From assembly GCA_041394325.1 (NCBI GenBank), contig JAWKIJ010000001.1:248001-312000 (forward strand): a DNA stretch of 64,000 nt, read 5' to 3'. Below are positions 45,373 to 53,064 of this stretch, one piece after another. Both the position numbers and the translations under genes were made by a program. The stretch comes from JAWKIJ01 sp041394325 (GTDB lineage: Bacteria; Actinomycetota; Acidimicrobiia; Acidimicrobiales; Microtrichaceae). A model generated the notes under the pieces. The model saw only the letters and a list, made by a program, of their open reading frames with translations. It made no database searches and was not told the DNA's origin. The number at the start of each line of letters is the position of its first letter. Within the stretch, counting starts at the first letter, position 1.

Positions 45373-45449
45373 CCGGTCGATCGTACCCGTGTGCCCAGCC
45401 CGCATCGGTCGTGTCGTCCCGGCATCGGATGCCCTCGGTCGGATCGACG

Positions 45450-46397
45450 TCAGAAGTAGATGATCTTCTCGGCGTTGGCGGCGGCCTCGTCGAGGTCGGC
45501 GGTGTACGCACCGGTGGAGAGGTACTTCCAGCCATAGTCACACACGATGAACACGATGGTGCCGGAATCGATCCGCGCCGCCACCTTGCACGCCCCGGCG
45601 AGCGCGGCGCCCGAACTGATGCCGCCGAACACGCCGACCGAGGTCAACCGACGGGTGTATTCAAGCGATTCCCGGGGCCGGACGATCGACTTGCCGTCGA
45701 GGAGTTCGTAGCCGCCCCACTTCTCGAACACGGGCGGGATGTAGCCGTCGTCGAGCGAACGCAGCCCTTCGACCAGTTCGCCCGCTGGCGGTTCGACGGC
45801 CAGCACCTTCACCCCGGGGTTCTGCTCCTTGAGGTAGGTGCCCACGCCCAACAACGTGCCCGAGGTGCCCAGACCGGAGACGAAATGGGTGATTCCCGGG
45901 CAGTCGGCCCAGATCTCGGGACCGGTGGTCTCGTAGTGGGCACGGGGGTTGGCCTCGTTGCCGTACTGGTACAGGAACACCCACTCGGGGTGCTCGGCCG
46001 CCACGTCGAGCGCTCGCTTCACCGCGCCGTTGGAGCCCTCCTCGCCGGGGGTGAGGGTGATCTCCGCGCCGAAAACCTCCAACATCTGTCGTCGTTCGAT
46101 CGACACCGATTCGGGCATGAGGATCTTGAGTCGGTAGCCGCGCTGCTGGCAGATCATCGCGAGTGCGATGCCGGTGTTGCCCGACGACGGCTCGACGAGC
46201 GTGGCGCCGGGGCGGAGGGCGCCGCTCTCCTCAGCTTCGAGGATCATCTGGCGGGCGATCCGGTCCTTGATCGAGCCGCCCGGGTTCTGCCCTTCCATCT
46301 TGGCCAGGATGCGGACGTCGGGGTTGGGGCTGAGGCGCGACACGTCCAACAACGGCGTGTTCCCGATCATGTCGAGTACCGAGTCGTAGATGGTCAT
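45450..46397 (-). CDS. Cysteine synthase / cystathionine beta-synthase family, PLP-dependent
   Basis: This 315-residue enzyme starts at ATG 46397 (MTIYDSVLDMIGNTPL); an ATG at 46430 is also open. PLP-fold type II features are MEGQNPGGSIKDRIARQMI with the Schiff-base Lys, VEPSSGNTGIALAMIC, the phosphate loop GLGTSGTLLGVG and the C-terminal segment GGISSGAALAGACKVA. Such proteins make cysteine from O-acetylserine, or act as CysM/CBS. The long form of CBS with CBS domains is excluded by length. No cysE is in the window. Confidence 0.88.
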   Translation of the reverse strand: MTIYDSVLDMIGNTPLLDVSRLSPNPDVRILAKMEGQNPGGSIKDRIARQMILEAEESGALRPGATLVEPSSGNTGIALAMICQQRGYRLKILMPESVSIERRQMLEVFGAEITLTPGEEGSNGAVKRALDVAAEHPEWVFLYQYGNEANPRAHYETTGPEIWADCPGITHFVSGLGTSGTLLGVGTYLKEQNPGVKVLAVEPPAGELVEGLRSLDDGYIPPVFEKWGGYELLDGKSIVRPRESLEYTRRLTSVGVFGGISSGAALAGACKVAARIDSGTIVFIVCDYGWKYLSTGAYTADLDEAAANAEKIIYF

Positions 46398-46538
46398 CGT
46401 GTCTGCGGGCCGGGGTTCCAACAGCGTCATGGGTAGGCACAACGCCGAGGGCCGGGTGGCCATTCCCGACCGAACGACTCAGGATTCTACCGGCGGGGGT
46501 ACCCGAGGGCGAGATCCGGGCCGTCGTGGGCCGACGCG

Positions 46539-46952
46539 TCACTCCTCGCCGAACGGCCGACGACGATCCTTCTTCCGACGCGAGGTCCGCGCCTTGGCCT
46601 CCAGGCGCCGCTGGACCGACCCTCTGGTGGGCCTCGTCGGGACGCGGCGTCGGGGTGTGTCCATCGCCGCGCACAGCAGCGCCTCCATCCGATCGAGCGC
46701 CACACGTCGGTTCTGCCATTGCGACCGCTGTTCGGAGGACACGACCCGCACCTCGTCGCCGAGCCGTGCCCGGAGGCGTGCCCGCGCCCAATCCGGCAGT
46801 GACGTGCAGGCCGTGAGGTCGAGGACCAGTTCCACCCGGGTGTTGGCCGTGTTGGCGTGCTGGCCGCCGGGGCCTCCCGATCCGCTGAAGCGCCACTCCA
46901 TCACATGGGGTGGGATCTCCAGGCCGTGGCCCACTCGGATCGTCCGTTCCAC
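46539..46952 (-). CDS. arfB: Peptidyl-tRNA hydrolase ArfB, class I release-factor-like
   Basis: This 137-residue ribosome-rescue factor starts at GTG 46952. The catalytic GGQ is in RFSGSGGPGGQHANTANTRV, and the C-terminus is a basic tail (LEAKARTSRRKKDRRRPFGE) that in ArfB occupies the empty mRNA channel. It hydrolyses peptidyl-tRNA on stalled ribosomes. It is a backup to tmRNA-SmpB, both of which are also in this window. Confidence 0.92.
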   Translation of the reverse strand: MERTIRVGHGLEIPPHVMEWRFSGSGGPGGQHANTANTRVELVLDLTACTSLPDWARARLRARLGDEVRVVSSEQRSQWQNRRVALDRMEALLCAAMDTPRRRVPTRPTRGSVQRRLEAKARTSRRKKDRRRPFGEE

Positions 46953-47090
46953 CTCACACCACCCGGCCCGTGGGGGCACCACCTCTGTGGGCACGACTGT
47001 TGTGGGCGCCGACCTCACTGTGGTGCCGCACCCGCACCTCCTCGACGCTACCGACGCCCGCCCGGTCCTCCTACGGGACAGGATGGGACG

Positions 47091-47939
47091 ATGACCGACG
47101 AACCGATCGGCGTCACCGGAGCCACCGGACGAATCGGTGGCAAGGTGGCGCGCCTCCTCTCCGACGCCGGGGTCGCCCAACGGCTGATCGTCCGCGATCC
47201 CACCCGCGCCCCCACCCTGTCCGGCACCGCGGTGGTCTCCGCCTCCTACGACGACCAGGCGGCGGCGCGATTCGCGATGACCGGGCTGTCGGTGGTGTTC
47301 ATGGTGTCGGGAGCGGAGAGCGCTGAACGGGTAGCACAGCACCGGAGGTTCATCGACGCCGCGGTCGATGCCGGGGTGGAACACGTCGTGTACCTGTCGT
47401 TCTTCGGCGCGTCCCCCGACGCCACGTTCACCCTGGCGCGTGACCACTGGGCAACCGAGGAGTACCTGCGTTCGACGGGCCTGCGGTGGACCTTCCTCCG
47501 CGACAACCTCTACTCGGACTTCGTGACCTCGATGGTGGGCGACGACGGGGTCATCCGTGGTCCCGCGGGCGACGGACGGGCCGCGATGGTCGCCCAGGAC
47601 GACATCGCCGAGGCGGTCACCGCGGTGCTTCGCGATCCGTCATCGCACGAGGGCGCTACCTACGACCTGACCGGACCGGAGGCGATCACACTCGCCGAAG
47701 CGGCCGAGGTGGTGAGCACGGTCACCGGACGGCCGGTCACCTACGAACCCGAGACGCTCGAGCAGGCGTACCGGTCACGGGCGCACTACGGGGCTCCCGA
47801 CTGGCAGGTCGATGCGTGGGTCTCCACCTACACGGCGATCGCCGCCGGTGAGCTCGAACGGGTCGACCCCGCGGTGGTCGCGCTCACCGGGCATCGGGCT
47901 CGTTCGCTGGCCGACGTGCTGAGTGCGGTCCCGGACTGA
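47091..47939 (+). CDS. NmrA-like NAD(P)-binding SDR-family protein
   Basis: The 282-residue product starts MTDEPIGVTGATGRIGGKVA, the Rossmann GxxGxxG motif. It lacks the canonical short-chain dehydrogenase YxxxK and matches atypical NmrA/QOR2-type proteins: HVVYLSFFGASPDATFTLAR, TGLRWTFLRDNLYSDFV, YDLTGPEAITLAEAAEVVS and AQAYRSRAH-like segments. These sense NADP or reduce quinones; the substrate is unknown. It is divergent from arfB. Confidence 0.85.
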   Translation: MTDEPIGVTGATGRIGGKVARLLSDAGVAQRLIVRDPTRAPTLSGTAVVSASYDDQAAARFAMTGLSVVFMVSGAESAERVAQHRRFIDAAVDAGVEHVVYLSFFGASPDATFTLARDHWATEEYLRSTGLRWTFLRDNLYSDFVTSMVGDDGVIRGPAGDGRAAMVAQDDIAEAVTAVLRDPSSHEGATYDLTGPEAITLAEAAEVVSTVTGRPVTYEPETLEQAYRSRAHYGAPDWQVDAWVSTYTAIAAGELERVDPAVVALTGHRARSLADVLSAVPD

Positions 47940-47980
47940 GTGCGGTCCCGGGCCGCCCCGATCTGCGTGCGCCGGGTGGG

Positions 47981-48403
47981 TCAGTCGATCAGCTCGACCG
48001 GTTCCTCGATGATCTCGCCTTCGACCATCCGGTAGCTGCGCAACCGTGGCTCGTCGAAGCGGAGCGACACGATCACGTAGTGCCACGACGGGTCCACGGC
48101 CGCCTCGACGTCGGTGGGCGACGGGTACGGCTCGGTGTGGGTGTGGGAGTGCATGACACCGACGATCCGTCGGCCGGTGTCGTCCGCGGCGCGTTCGACC
48201 CGGAGCAGGTCGCGACCACCGATCCGGTAGATACGCGACGACGCGGCCTCGTTGACGCACGGTTCGAACAGCGTGACGGTCGCGTCGACCGCGGAGGGGT
48301 CTTCGGGGGGCGGACCCACCAGCAGCCCGCATGCCTCGTCCGGCAGCCCCGCGAGGGCGTGCGCGACCAGCTCGAGGTAGGCGCGCCGGTGGAGACAGAG
48401 CAC
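47981..48403 (-). CDS. JAMM/MPN+ metallopeptidase (M67) family
   Basis: This 140-residue protein starts at GTG 48403. The JAMM motif is complete: Glu in LPDEACGLLVG, and HSHTHTEPYPSPTDVEAA (H-x-H-x7-S-x2-D). These proteins remove C-terminal additions from sulfur carriers or ubiquitin-like proteins; in Actinobacteria such a gene (Mec-type) often neighbours a cysteine synthase and a sulfur carrier protein. A cysteine synthase family gene is only about 1.6 kb away, but no thiocarboxylate carrier is visible. It is divergent from smpB. Confidence 0.85.
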   Translation of the reverse strand: MLCLHRRAYLELVAHALAGLPDEACGLLVGPPPEDPSAVDATVTLFEPCVNEAASSRIYRIGGRDLLRVERAADDTGRRIVGVMHSHTHTEPYPSPTDVEAAVDPSWHYVIVSLRFDEPRLRSYRMVEGEIIEEPVELID

Positions 48404-48442
48404 GGCCGCCAGCGTAGGGGGCGTCGGTAGCCTTGCCCGCCG

Positions 48443-48919
48443 ATGGACGGCCATGAGATCAAGGTGATCGCCACCAACCGGGCGGCACGGCACAACTTCG
48501 AGCTGACCGACGAGTTCGAGGCCGGGATCGCGTTGCGCGGCAGCGAGGTGAAGTCGTTGCGCGAGTCGAAGGTGCAGATCGTCGACGCGTTCGGCCAGCT
48601 CCGCGACGGTGAGCTGTGGTTGCACAACCTGCACATCGCGCCGTATTCGTTCAGCCAGCATCACTCCGGCCACGAACCGGTACGGGTGCGCAAGCTGCTG
48701 TTGCACCGTCGCGAGATCGACAAGATCCGACGCAAGTTGCAATCGGACCGCCTGGCGATCGTGCCGACCCGCATGTACTTCAAGGACGGCAAGGTGAAGG
48801 TGGAGATCGCTCTCGGCAAGGGTCGCACCAAGGGTGACAAGCGGCAGGCGCTCGCGAAACGCGATGCCGAGCGTGAGCAGCGCGACGCCATCGGCCGTGC
48901 CGCCAAGTTCGGCCTCTGA
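48443..48919 (+). CDS. smpB: SsrA-binding protein
   Basis: This 158-residue protein binds tmRNA and brings it to stalled ribosomes. Family features are IATNRAARHNFELTDEFEAG, ALRGSEVKSLRESKVQI, PYSFSQHHSGHEPVRVRKLL and the basic tail LGKGRTKGDKRQALAKRDAE. The tmRNA gene is 2.5 kb downstream on the same strand. The start at 48443 has no clear ribosome-binding site. Confidence 0.96.
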   Translation: MDGHEIKVIATNRAARHNFELTDEFEAGIALRGSEVKSLRESKVQIVDAFGQLRDGELWLHNLHIAPYSFSQHHSGHEPVRVRKLLLHRREIDKIRRKLQSDRLAIVPTRMYFKDGKVKVEIALGKGRTKGDKRQALAKRDAEREQRDAIGRAAKFGL

Positions 48920-48990
48920 GCCGTCCCTCCGACTGCCCTTCTCGCCGTCCCTCTGGCCGTCCCTCTGACTGCCCTTCTCGCGTCCTTCTG
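48920..48990. repeat. Two-copy 35/36-bp direct repeat after smpB
   Basis: Units at 48920-48955 and 48956-48990 share GCCGTCCCTC, GACTGCCCTTCTCGC and related pyrimidine-rich blocks with only a few differences. It lies in the smpB-lipase spacer and does not encode a supported protein. Confidence 0.7.
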
Positions 48991-49031
48991 GGCGCTGGCG
49001 GGATCGAGGGTCGACGCGGCACTCTGTGGCG

Positions 49032-49823
49032 ATGACTCGGGGGCGGATCGGATCGACGGGATCGACGTGGAGGGGAGCGCGGCTCGCGTTGGCGGTCCTT
49101 GTGATCGCCACGGCGGGTTGCGCACCGCTGCCGGCGTTCCTCAGGGTGGCACCCGGGGCGTCGGCGTCGACGGGGCCGATCCCGGTGGTGATCGTGCACG
49201 GCTGGCAGTTCTTCTGCGGGTCGGAGACCAGGGCGCAGTGGACGACGTGGTTCGACGCAGCGAGGGCGCGGGGCTACGACGCCGACCTGATCGGCGTGTT
49301 CTCCTACGACACGTGCCACCCCACCGCCGAGGCGATCGAGGGGCTGGGCGAGTACGTCAAAGGGGTGCTGGCACGAACCGGTGCGACCCAGGTGGACATG
49401 ATCGGCCATTCGATGGGTTCGATCGTCGGCCGGGCGTGCATCCGTTTCGGATCGTGCGCCGGGAAGGTCCGACATTTCGCGTCCATCGCCGGCATCAACC
49501 ACGGCACGGTGTGGGCCAACGTGTGCGCAATGGCGTTCTGGTCGGCGTCGACGTGTGACCTCAAGGCCGACGAACCGTTCCTCACGGCGCTCAACGCGGG
49601 TGACGAGACCTGGGGCGATACCGAGTACGTGACGATGATCTCGTGGTGCGACCTGACGATCGTGCCCTTCACCAGCGCGCATCTCGACGGTGCGCTCAAC
49701 ATGGTCGATCAGCGATGCCTTAGCCACACCGACTGGCGCAACGACCCGGTCGCCGCCAACTGGGTGCTCGACTGGTTCGCCGGCCGCCGACCCGACCCGG
49801 CCACCATCGGGCCCGAGTCGTAG
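49032..49823 (+). CDS. Secreted alpha/beta-hydrolase lipase
   Basis: This ~263-residue protein starts at ATG 49032 (GTG 49026 is also open). It has a lipoprotein-type signal (AVLVIATAGCAPLP) and an alpha/beta-hydrolase domain: oxyanion segment PVVIVHGWQFFCGSETR, nucleophile elbow VDMIGHSMGSIVGR, and several Cys likely to be disulfides. It resembles actinomycete triacylglycerol lipases of the LipA/EstA type. Late His (RCLSHTDWRNDPV) may complete the triad. Confidence 0.86.
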   Translation: MTRGRIGSTGSTWRGARLALAVLVIATAGCAPLPAFLRVAPGASASTGPIPVVIVHGWQFFCGSETRAQWTTWFDAARARGYDADLIGVFSYDTCHPTAEAIEGLGEYVKGVLARTGATQVDMIGHSMGSIVGRACIRFGSCAGKVRHFASIAGINHGTVWANVCAMAFWSASTCDLKADEPFLTALNAGDETWGDTEYVTMISWCDLTIVPFTSAHLDGALNMVDQRCLSHTDWRNDPVAANWVLDWFAGRRPDPATIGPES

Positions 49824-49945
49824 CGGCTCTTCGGATCTGGGCGTGGTGTAGGTCCGCGGGCGCGCGCAAGCGCGGCAATGCGCGCCGGCTCGTCAAGGGT
49901 ACGAACGGGCGTCAAGGCACGGCCGGGTGGCGGGTGATCGGGGCT

Positions 49946-51188
49946 TCAGGGGCCGTCGCGTGGTGGTCCGGAGCGTTGTCGGCCGTGTAGTCGGCCGTGT
50001 TGTTGGCCGGTGAGGGTGTGGCCTTGCGGTGTGGTGATGGTGGTCCGGCCGTCGGTGTCGATGGTGGCACCCCAGCCGTGTCGGTGGATGACTCCGTGGT
50101 GGTGTCGGCAGAACAGCGCCATGTGCGCGACGTCGGTACGGCCCAGATCGCGGGTCCAATGATCGACATGGTGCGCGTCGCAGTGTTGGGGTGGCCGGTC
50201 GCATCCTGGGAAGCAGCATCCGCCGTCGCGTAACGCCAGGGCGCGGCGTTGCGCCTGGTTCGCCAAGCGGATCTGTCGTCCCATGTCGAGGGGCACACCC
50301 AGCGAGTTGACGATCACGGGATGCAACCGGAGATCACACGCCAGCGCACCCGGATCGCGGCGAGTCCCGTACCGGTCCGCCACGACTTCTGCTTCTTCGG
50401 CGGGGATGACCAGTGTTGCCTCCGCCCCGACCGATGGGGCGTCGGGTTCGGGATTGGCGGCAGCTCGTCGGCAGATTTCGACGAGCGCCAGCGCCCGCAG
50501 CGTCGCGCGTGACGGGATGTCGACCGCGCCGTCGGTCGCGGTGTGGTCGTCGCGGTAGCGCCGCCAGAGTTCGTCGGTGACCGACTCGATGACGTGTTCG
50601 GCGATGAGGCCATGTTCACCGTGGAGCCGTCCGTCGAAGAACACGTTGTCACCCGTCGAGCGCATCCGGAGCCGGTTGGCTTCGATGTCATCGGAGGGGT
50701 TGTGGCCGCCGTCCTGGTCCAACAGGTCGGCGATGGCTTGACTTCGCGGCGCCACCGGTCGAACACCATCACCGGCACCAGGCTCAACAACATCTCTTGC
50801 ATCTCGGCGAACGCGGTTTCGATCCGAGGGTTGCACGCTCTCGCCATGACCTGGGCGTGGTCGAACCCGATCCGCCCGTCCGCCAACGCCGCCGCGGTTT
50901 GATCGAGCACCCGCCGCAACGTGCACGCGACCGACACGCGCATTCCAGCGGTATGCGGTGACACGCCCGCTTCCGCGACAGCCAGCCTTTGGTGCGCAAC
51001 CCGTGGTGACGGTCGGTCGCGTCACGGGTGTGCAGTTCGGCCAATATCGCGCACTCCTCGGCGTCGAGGCGGGCCCGTGCCTGTTCGAGACCGATGACCC
51101 TGTCGAACAGTTCACCATCGGTCAACGACGACGCGCCGACTCCGGCCGGGGCGGACACCCGCACACCGAAGGCTGCCGAATCGAACAT
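49946..51188 (-). pseudogene. DUF222/HNH endonuclease (13E12 family), two frame breaks
   Basis: This is a 13E12-type element protein with an N-terminal DUF222 and a C-terminal HNH nuclease. The start at 51188 gives LTDGELFDRVIGLEQARARL. Frames change near 50973 (then VLDQTAAALADGRIGFDHAQ, MVFDRWRREV) and near 50741 (DLLDQDGGHNPSDDIEANRL, GGCCFPGCDRPPQHCDAHHV, FCRHHHGVIHRHGW). Each break is repaired by one missing base. Such genes occur as repeated families in Actinobacteria. It lies between the lipase and ssrA, on the opposite strand. Confidence 0.85.
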
Positions 51189-51430
51189 ATGTTCATCATG
51201 TCATGGACCCCTGACAGCCAGAACGTCGGGTCCTCCATCGGCTCGGTGCGGGGTCTGACCCGATCGGGGCATGGATGCCACTACCACTCGCCCGCCAGAC
51301 ATCGAGCCGCCGACATGGCCGGCCCGGGCCGGCGATGCTGGCCCGCCAACCGGCACCGGATCGCCGAGGGTCACGGAAACTCGCGGTGTCGCGACGCCAA
51401 GATGCCGCTACCGTGGTCGTCGACAAACAA

Positions 51431-51812
51431 GGGGCTGACTGGTTTCGACGTTCGGACCCGGAAGCCTGTTCATGCGACCCGAGTTGCTCAGACTCGTTAA
51501 TCGGGGCAACCCAAAGAAGCGCCAACAGCGACTTCGCTCTCGCCGCCTGATCCTTCAGGTACGTGAGAGACATCGTGACTCGTAAGAGCGCACGGGGCCT
51601 GACCACTACAGCCCGGCAACAGAAGTAGTGGTGGACGGCAGGGAGAGACCGCTGACGGAGGGAAAGACCACTGGCATCGGGGAAAGACCCGGCGGAGGGC
51701 TCCGGCCCACCCGACCCGGCGAGGTGGCAACCGTAAAGCCACACCCTCGGGAATGGTCGTAGCAGGTCAGGTGACCGCCGAGCGGACGGGAGTTCGATTC
51801 TCCCCAGCTCCA
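51431..51812 (+). ncRNA. ssrA: Transfer-messenger RNA (tmRNA)
   Basis: The ~382-base tmRNA starts GGGGCTGACTGGTTTCGACG, a highly conserved 5' end, and ends with a T arm (GGGAGTTCGATTCTCCCC) and CAGCTCC pairing with GGGGCTG, with discriminator A at 51812. CCA is not encoded. The tag reading frame at 51521-51550 (GCC AAC AGC GAC TTC GCT CTC GCC GCC TGA) encodes ANSDFALAA, a typical LAA-type degradation tag recognised by ClpXP. The exact resume codon is inferred. It works with SmpB, whose gene is upstream. Confidence 0.95.
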
Positions 51813-51815
51813 CCC

Positions 51816-51829
51816 CGGGGGTTTCCCCG
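51816..51829 (+). terminator. Hairpin after ssrA
   Basis: CGGGG-GTTT-CCCCG is a 5-bp GC stem with a 4-base loop just after the tmRNA 3' end, followed by AAATTC rather than a U-tract. It is a modest candidate terminator. Confidence 0.5.
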
Positions 51830-51922
51830 AAATTCAGGTGTGCTCGGGCCCGCGATCCGTCGGCGGCGTTTCCGCGAAGGCGGTTGAAGATGTTCCTCAA
51901 GCCGGCCTGACGCCACCTCGGG

Positions 51923-52114
51923 CTACCGGCCTCGGAGTCGAGCGAGCAGGCCGACCCGACCGGCTCCGTCGACGGACGCCTTCGCGGCCGCCTTGTCCTC
52001 CCGGCAATGACACCTCTGATCGGGTGGGACGTCGCCCAGGACCTGCTCGACGTGGGCACCACATCCTGCCCACGTCGGCTTCCGGCACTTCGGACAGGCA
52101 ACTGCTCTACACAT
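51923..52114 (-). CDS. Small Cys-rich zinc-ribbon-like protein
   Basis: This 63-residue protein starts MCRAVACPKCRKPTWAGCGA and continues HVEQVLGDVPPDQRCHC. The Cys pattern resembles a small, common actinobacterial family (C-x2-C-x-K-x-T-W-x-G-C-G-x-H). Function is unknown. A start at 52138 is also open. A 6-4-6 palindrome identical in architecture to those in front of the persulfide dioxygenase overlaps its ATG, so it probably shares their regulator and may sense or buffer metal or sulfur. Confidence 0.75.
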   Translation of the reverse strand: MCRAVACPKCRKPTWAGCGAHVEQVLGDVPPDQRCHCREDKAAAKASVDGAGRVGLLARLRGR

Positions 52115-52128
52115 ACCCCCGAGGGTAT
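52113..52128. promoter_or_regulatory. CsoR/CstR-like operator, site A
   Basis: ATACCC-CCGA-GGGTAT is a perfect 6-4-6 palindrome overlapping the start codon of the small Cys-rich gene. It has the AT-flanked G/C-tract form of CsoR-family operators. Sites with the same layout are at 52987 and 53008. Confidence 0.7.
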
Positions 52129-52223
52129 TGGCGATCATCCTGGCAAGTCAACACCACCGGGCTCCAGCCGGAGTCGACGACCGGCGTGGACGCCTGAGCG
52201 CGATTCACGCCGGCGTACTGCGT

Positions 52224-52973
52224 TCACGTCAGTTGACGGAACAGGAACCAGACCGAGAAGACGATCAGCATCACCCCGAAGGCAAGACGTGCCCGGGCCG
52301 TCGGCACCTTCTGGGCCAGGCGCGCGCCGAGCTGGGAAGCGGGGATCAGGCCGATCGCGAACCCGGCCGCAACCCCCCAGTCGATGTGACCCAACATCCA
52401 GTGGCCCGCCAGCGTGGGGATCGTCAACACGCCGACGACCACCATCGATGTTCCCGCCGCCTCGGTGGTCGTGAGGCCCAACACGAGGACGAACAGCGGG
52501 ACGAAGAGGAAGCCACCGCCGTTTGCGAGCAACCCGGTGAGGAAGCCCACGCCCAGTGACAGAGCGACGACGAGCGGAGCGCTCTCGCGTCGGCTCGCGC
52601 ACCGGTCGGCGGACCCGGGCCGGTCGGGAAGGAGCATGCGGACACCGATACCCCCGAGCAGGAGGCCCGACAGGATGAGCAGTGCGTCGCCACCCACGAA
52701 TTGAGATACCGGCGCGCCGATCAGGGTGCCCACCACTCCCCCACCGACGGCGAGACGGGCCACCCGCCGGTTGAGGTTGCCCGAGCTCAGGTAGCGACGG
52801 GCGCCGGCGAACGCGGCGGGCACCATGGCGGGGAGCGGTGACGCCACCGCGAGGAGTCCGGGGACGCCGAGCACTGCGAGGACGGGAGTGGCGAAGGCCG
52901 ATCCACCGGCTCCGAAGAGGCCGAACACCACACCGACGCCGATCCCGGCGACCACGTATTCCAGGAGCTCCAT
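52224..52973 (-). CDS. TauE/SafE family sulfite/organosulfur exporter
   Basis: This 249-residue protein has about eight hydrophobic segments and the TauE/SafE motifs: FGAGGSAFATPVLAVLGVPG and the second half LANGGGFLFVPLFVLVLGLT and AAGTSMVVVGVLTIPTLAGH. It is thought to export sulfite, thiosulfate or related sulfur anions, here probably a product of the neighbouring persulfide dioxygenase. It is transcribed away from that gene from a 91-base spacer holding two operator-like palindromes, a typical cst-type arrangement. Confidence 0.88.
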   Translation of the reverse strand: MELLEYVVAGIGVGVVFGLFGAGGSAFATPVLAVLGVPGLLAVASPLPAMVPAAFAGARRYLSSGNLNRRVARLAVGGGVVGTLIGAPVSQFVGGDALLILSGLLLGGIGVRMLLPDRPGSADRCASRRESAPLVVALSLGVGFLTGLLANGGGFLFVPLFVLVLGLTTTEAAGTSMVVVGVLTIPTLAGHWMLGHIDWGVAAGFAIGLIPASQLGARLAQKVPTARARLAFGVMLIVFSVWFLFRQLT

Positions 52974-52986
52974 AGGAGATGAACAT

Positions 52987-53002
52987 ATACCCCAGCGGGT
53001 AT
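52987..53002. promoter_or_regulatory. CsoR/CstR-like operator, site B
   Basis: ATACCC-CAGC-GGGTAT is a perfect 6-4-6 palindrome in the divergent promoter between the TauE exporter and the persulfide dioxygenase. Its centre is 21 bases from that of site C, about two helical turns. Confidence 0.72.
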
Positions 53003-53007
53003 CTTGT

Positions 53008-53023
53008 ATACCCCACCCGGTAT
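53008..53023. promoter_or_regulatory. CsoR/CstR-like operator, site C
   Basis: ATACCC-CACC-CGGTAT is a 6-4-6 palindrome with one mismatch, in the same divergent promoter and on the same face of the helix as site B. Confidence 0.65.
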
Positions 53024-53064
53024 TGATAGAATGTCGAACACATCCGACCTCGCGAGGACACACC

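Noticed and set aside
51805..51830. Integration site at the ssrA 3' end
   Set aside because: No direct repeat of the ssrA 3' end and no integrase gene are seen downstream.
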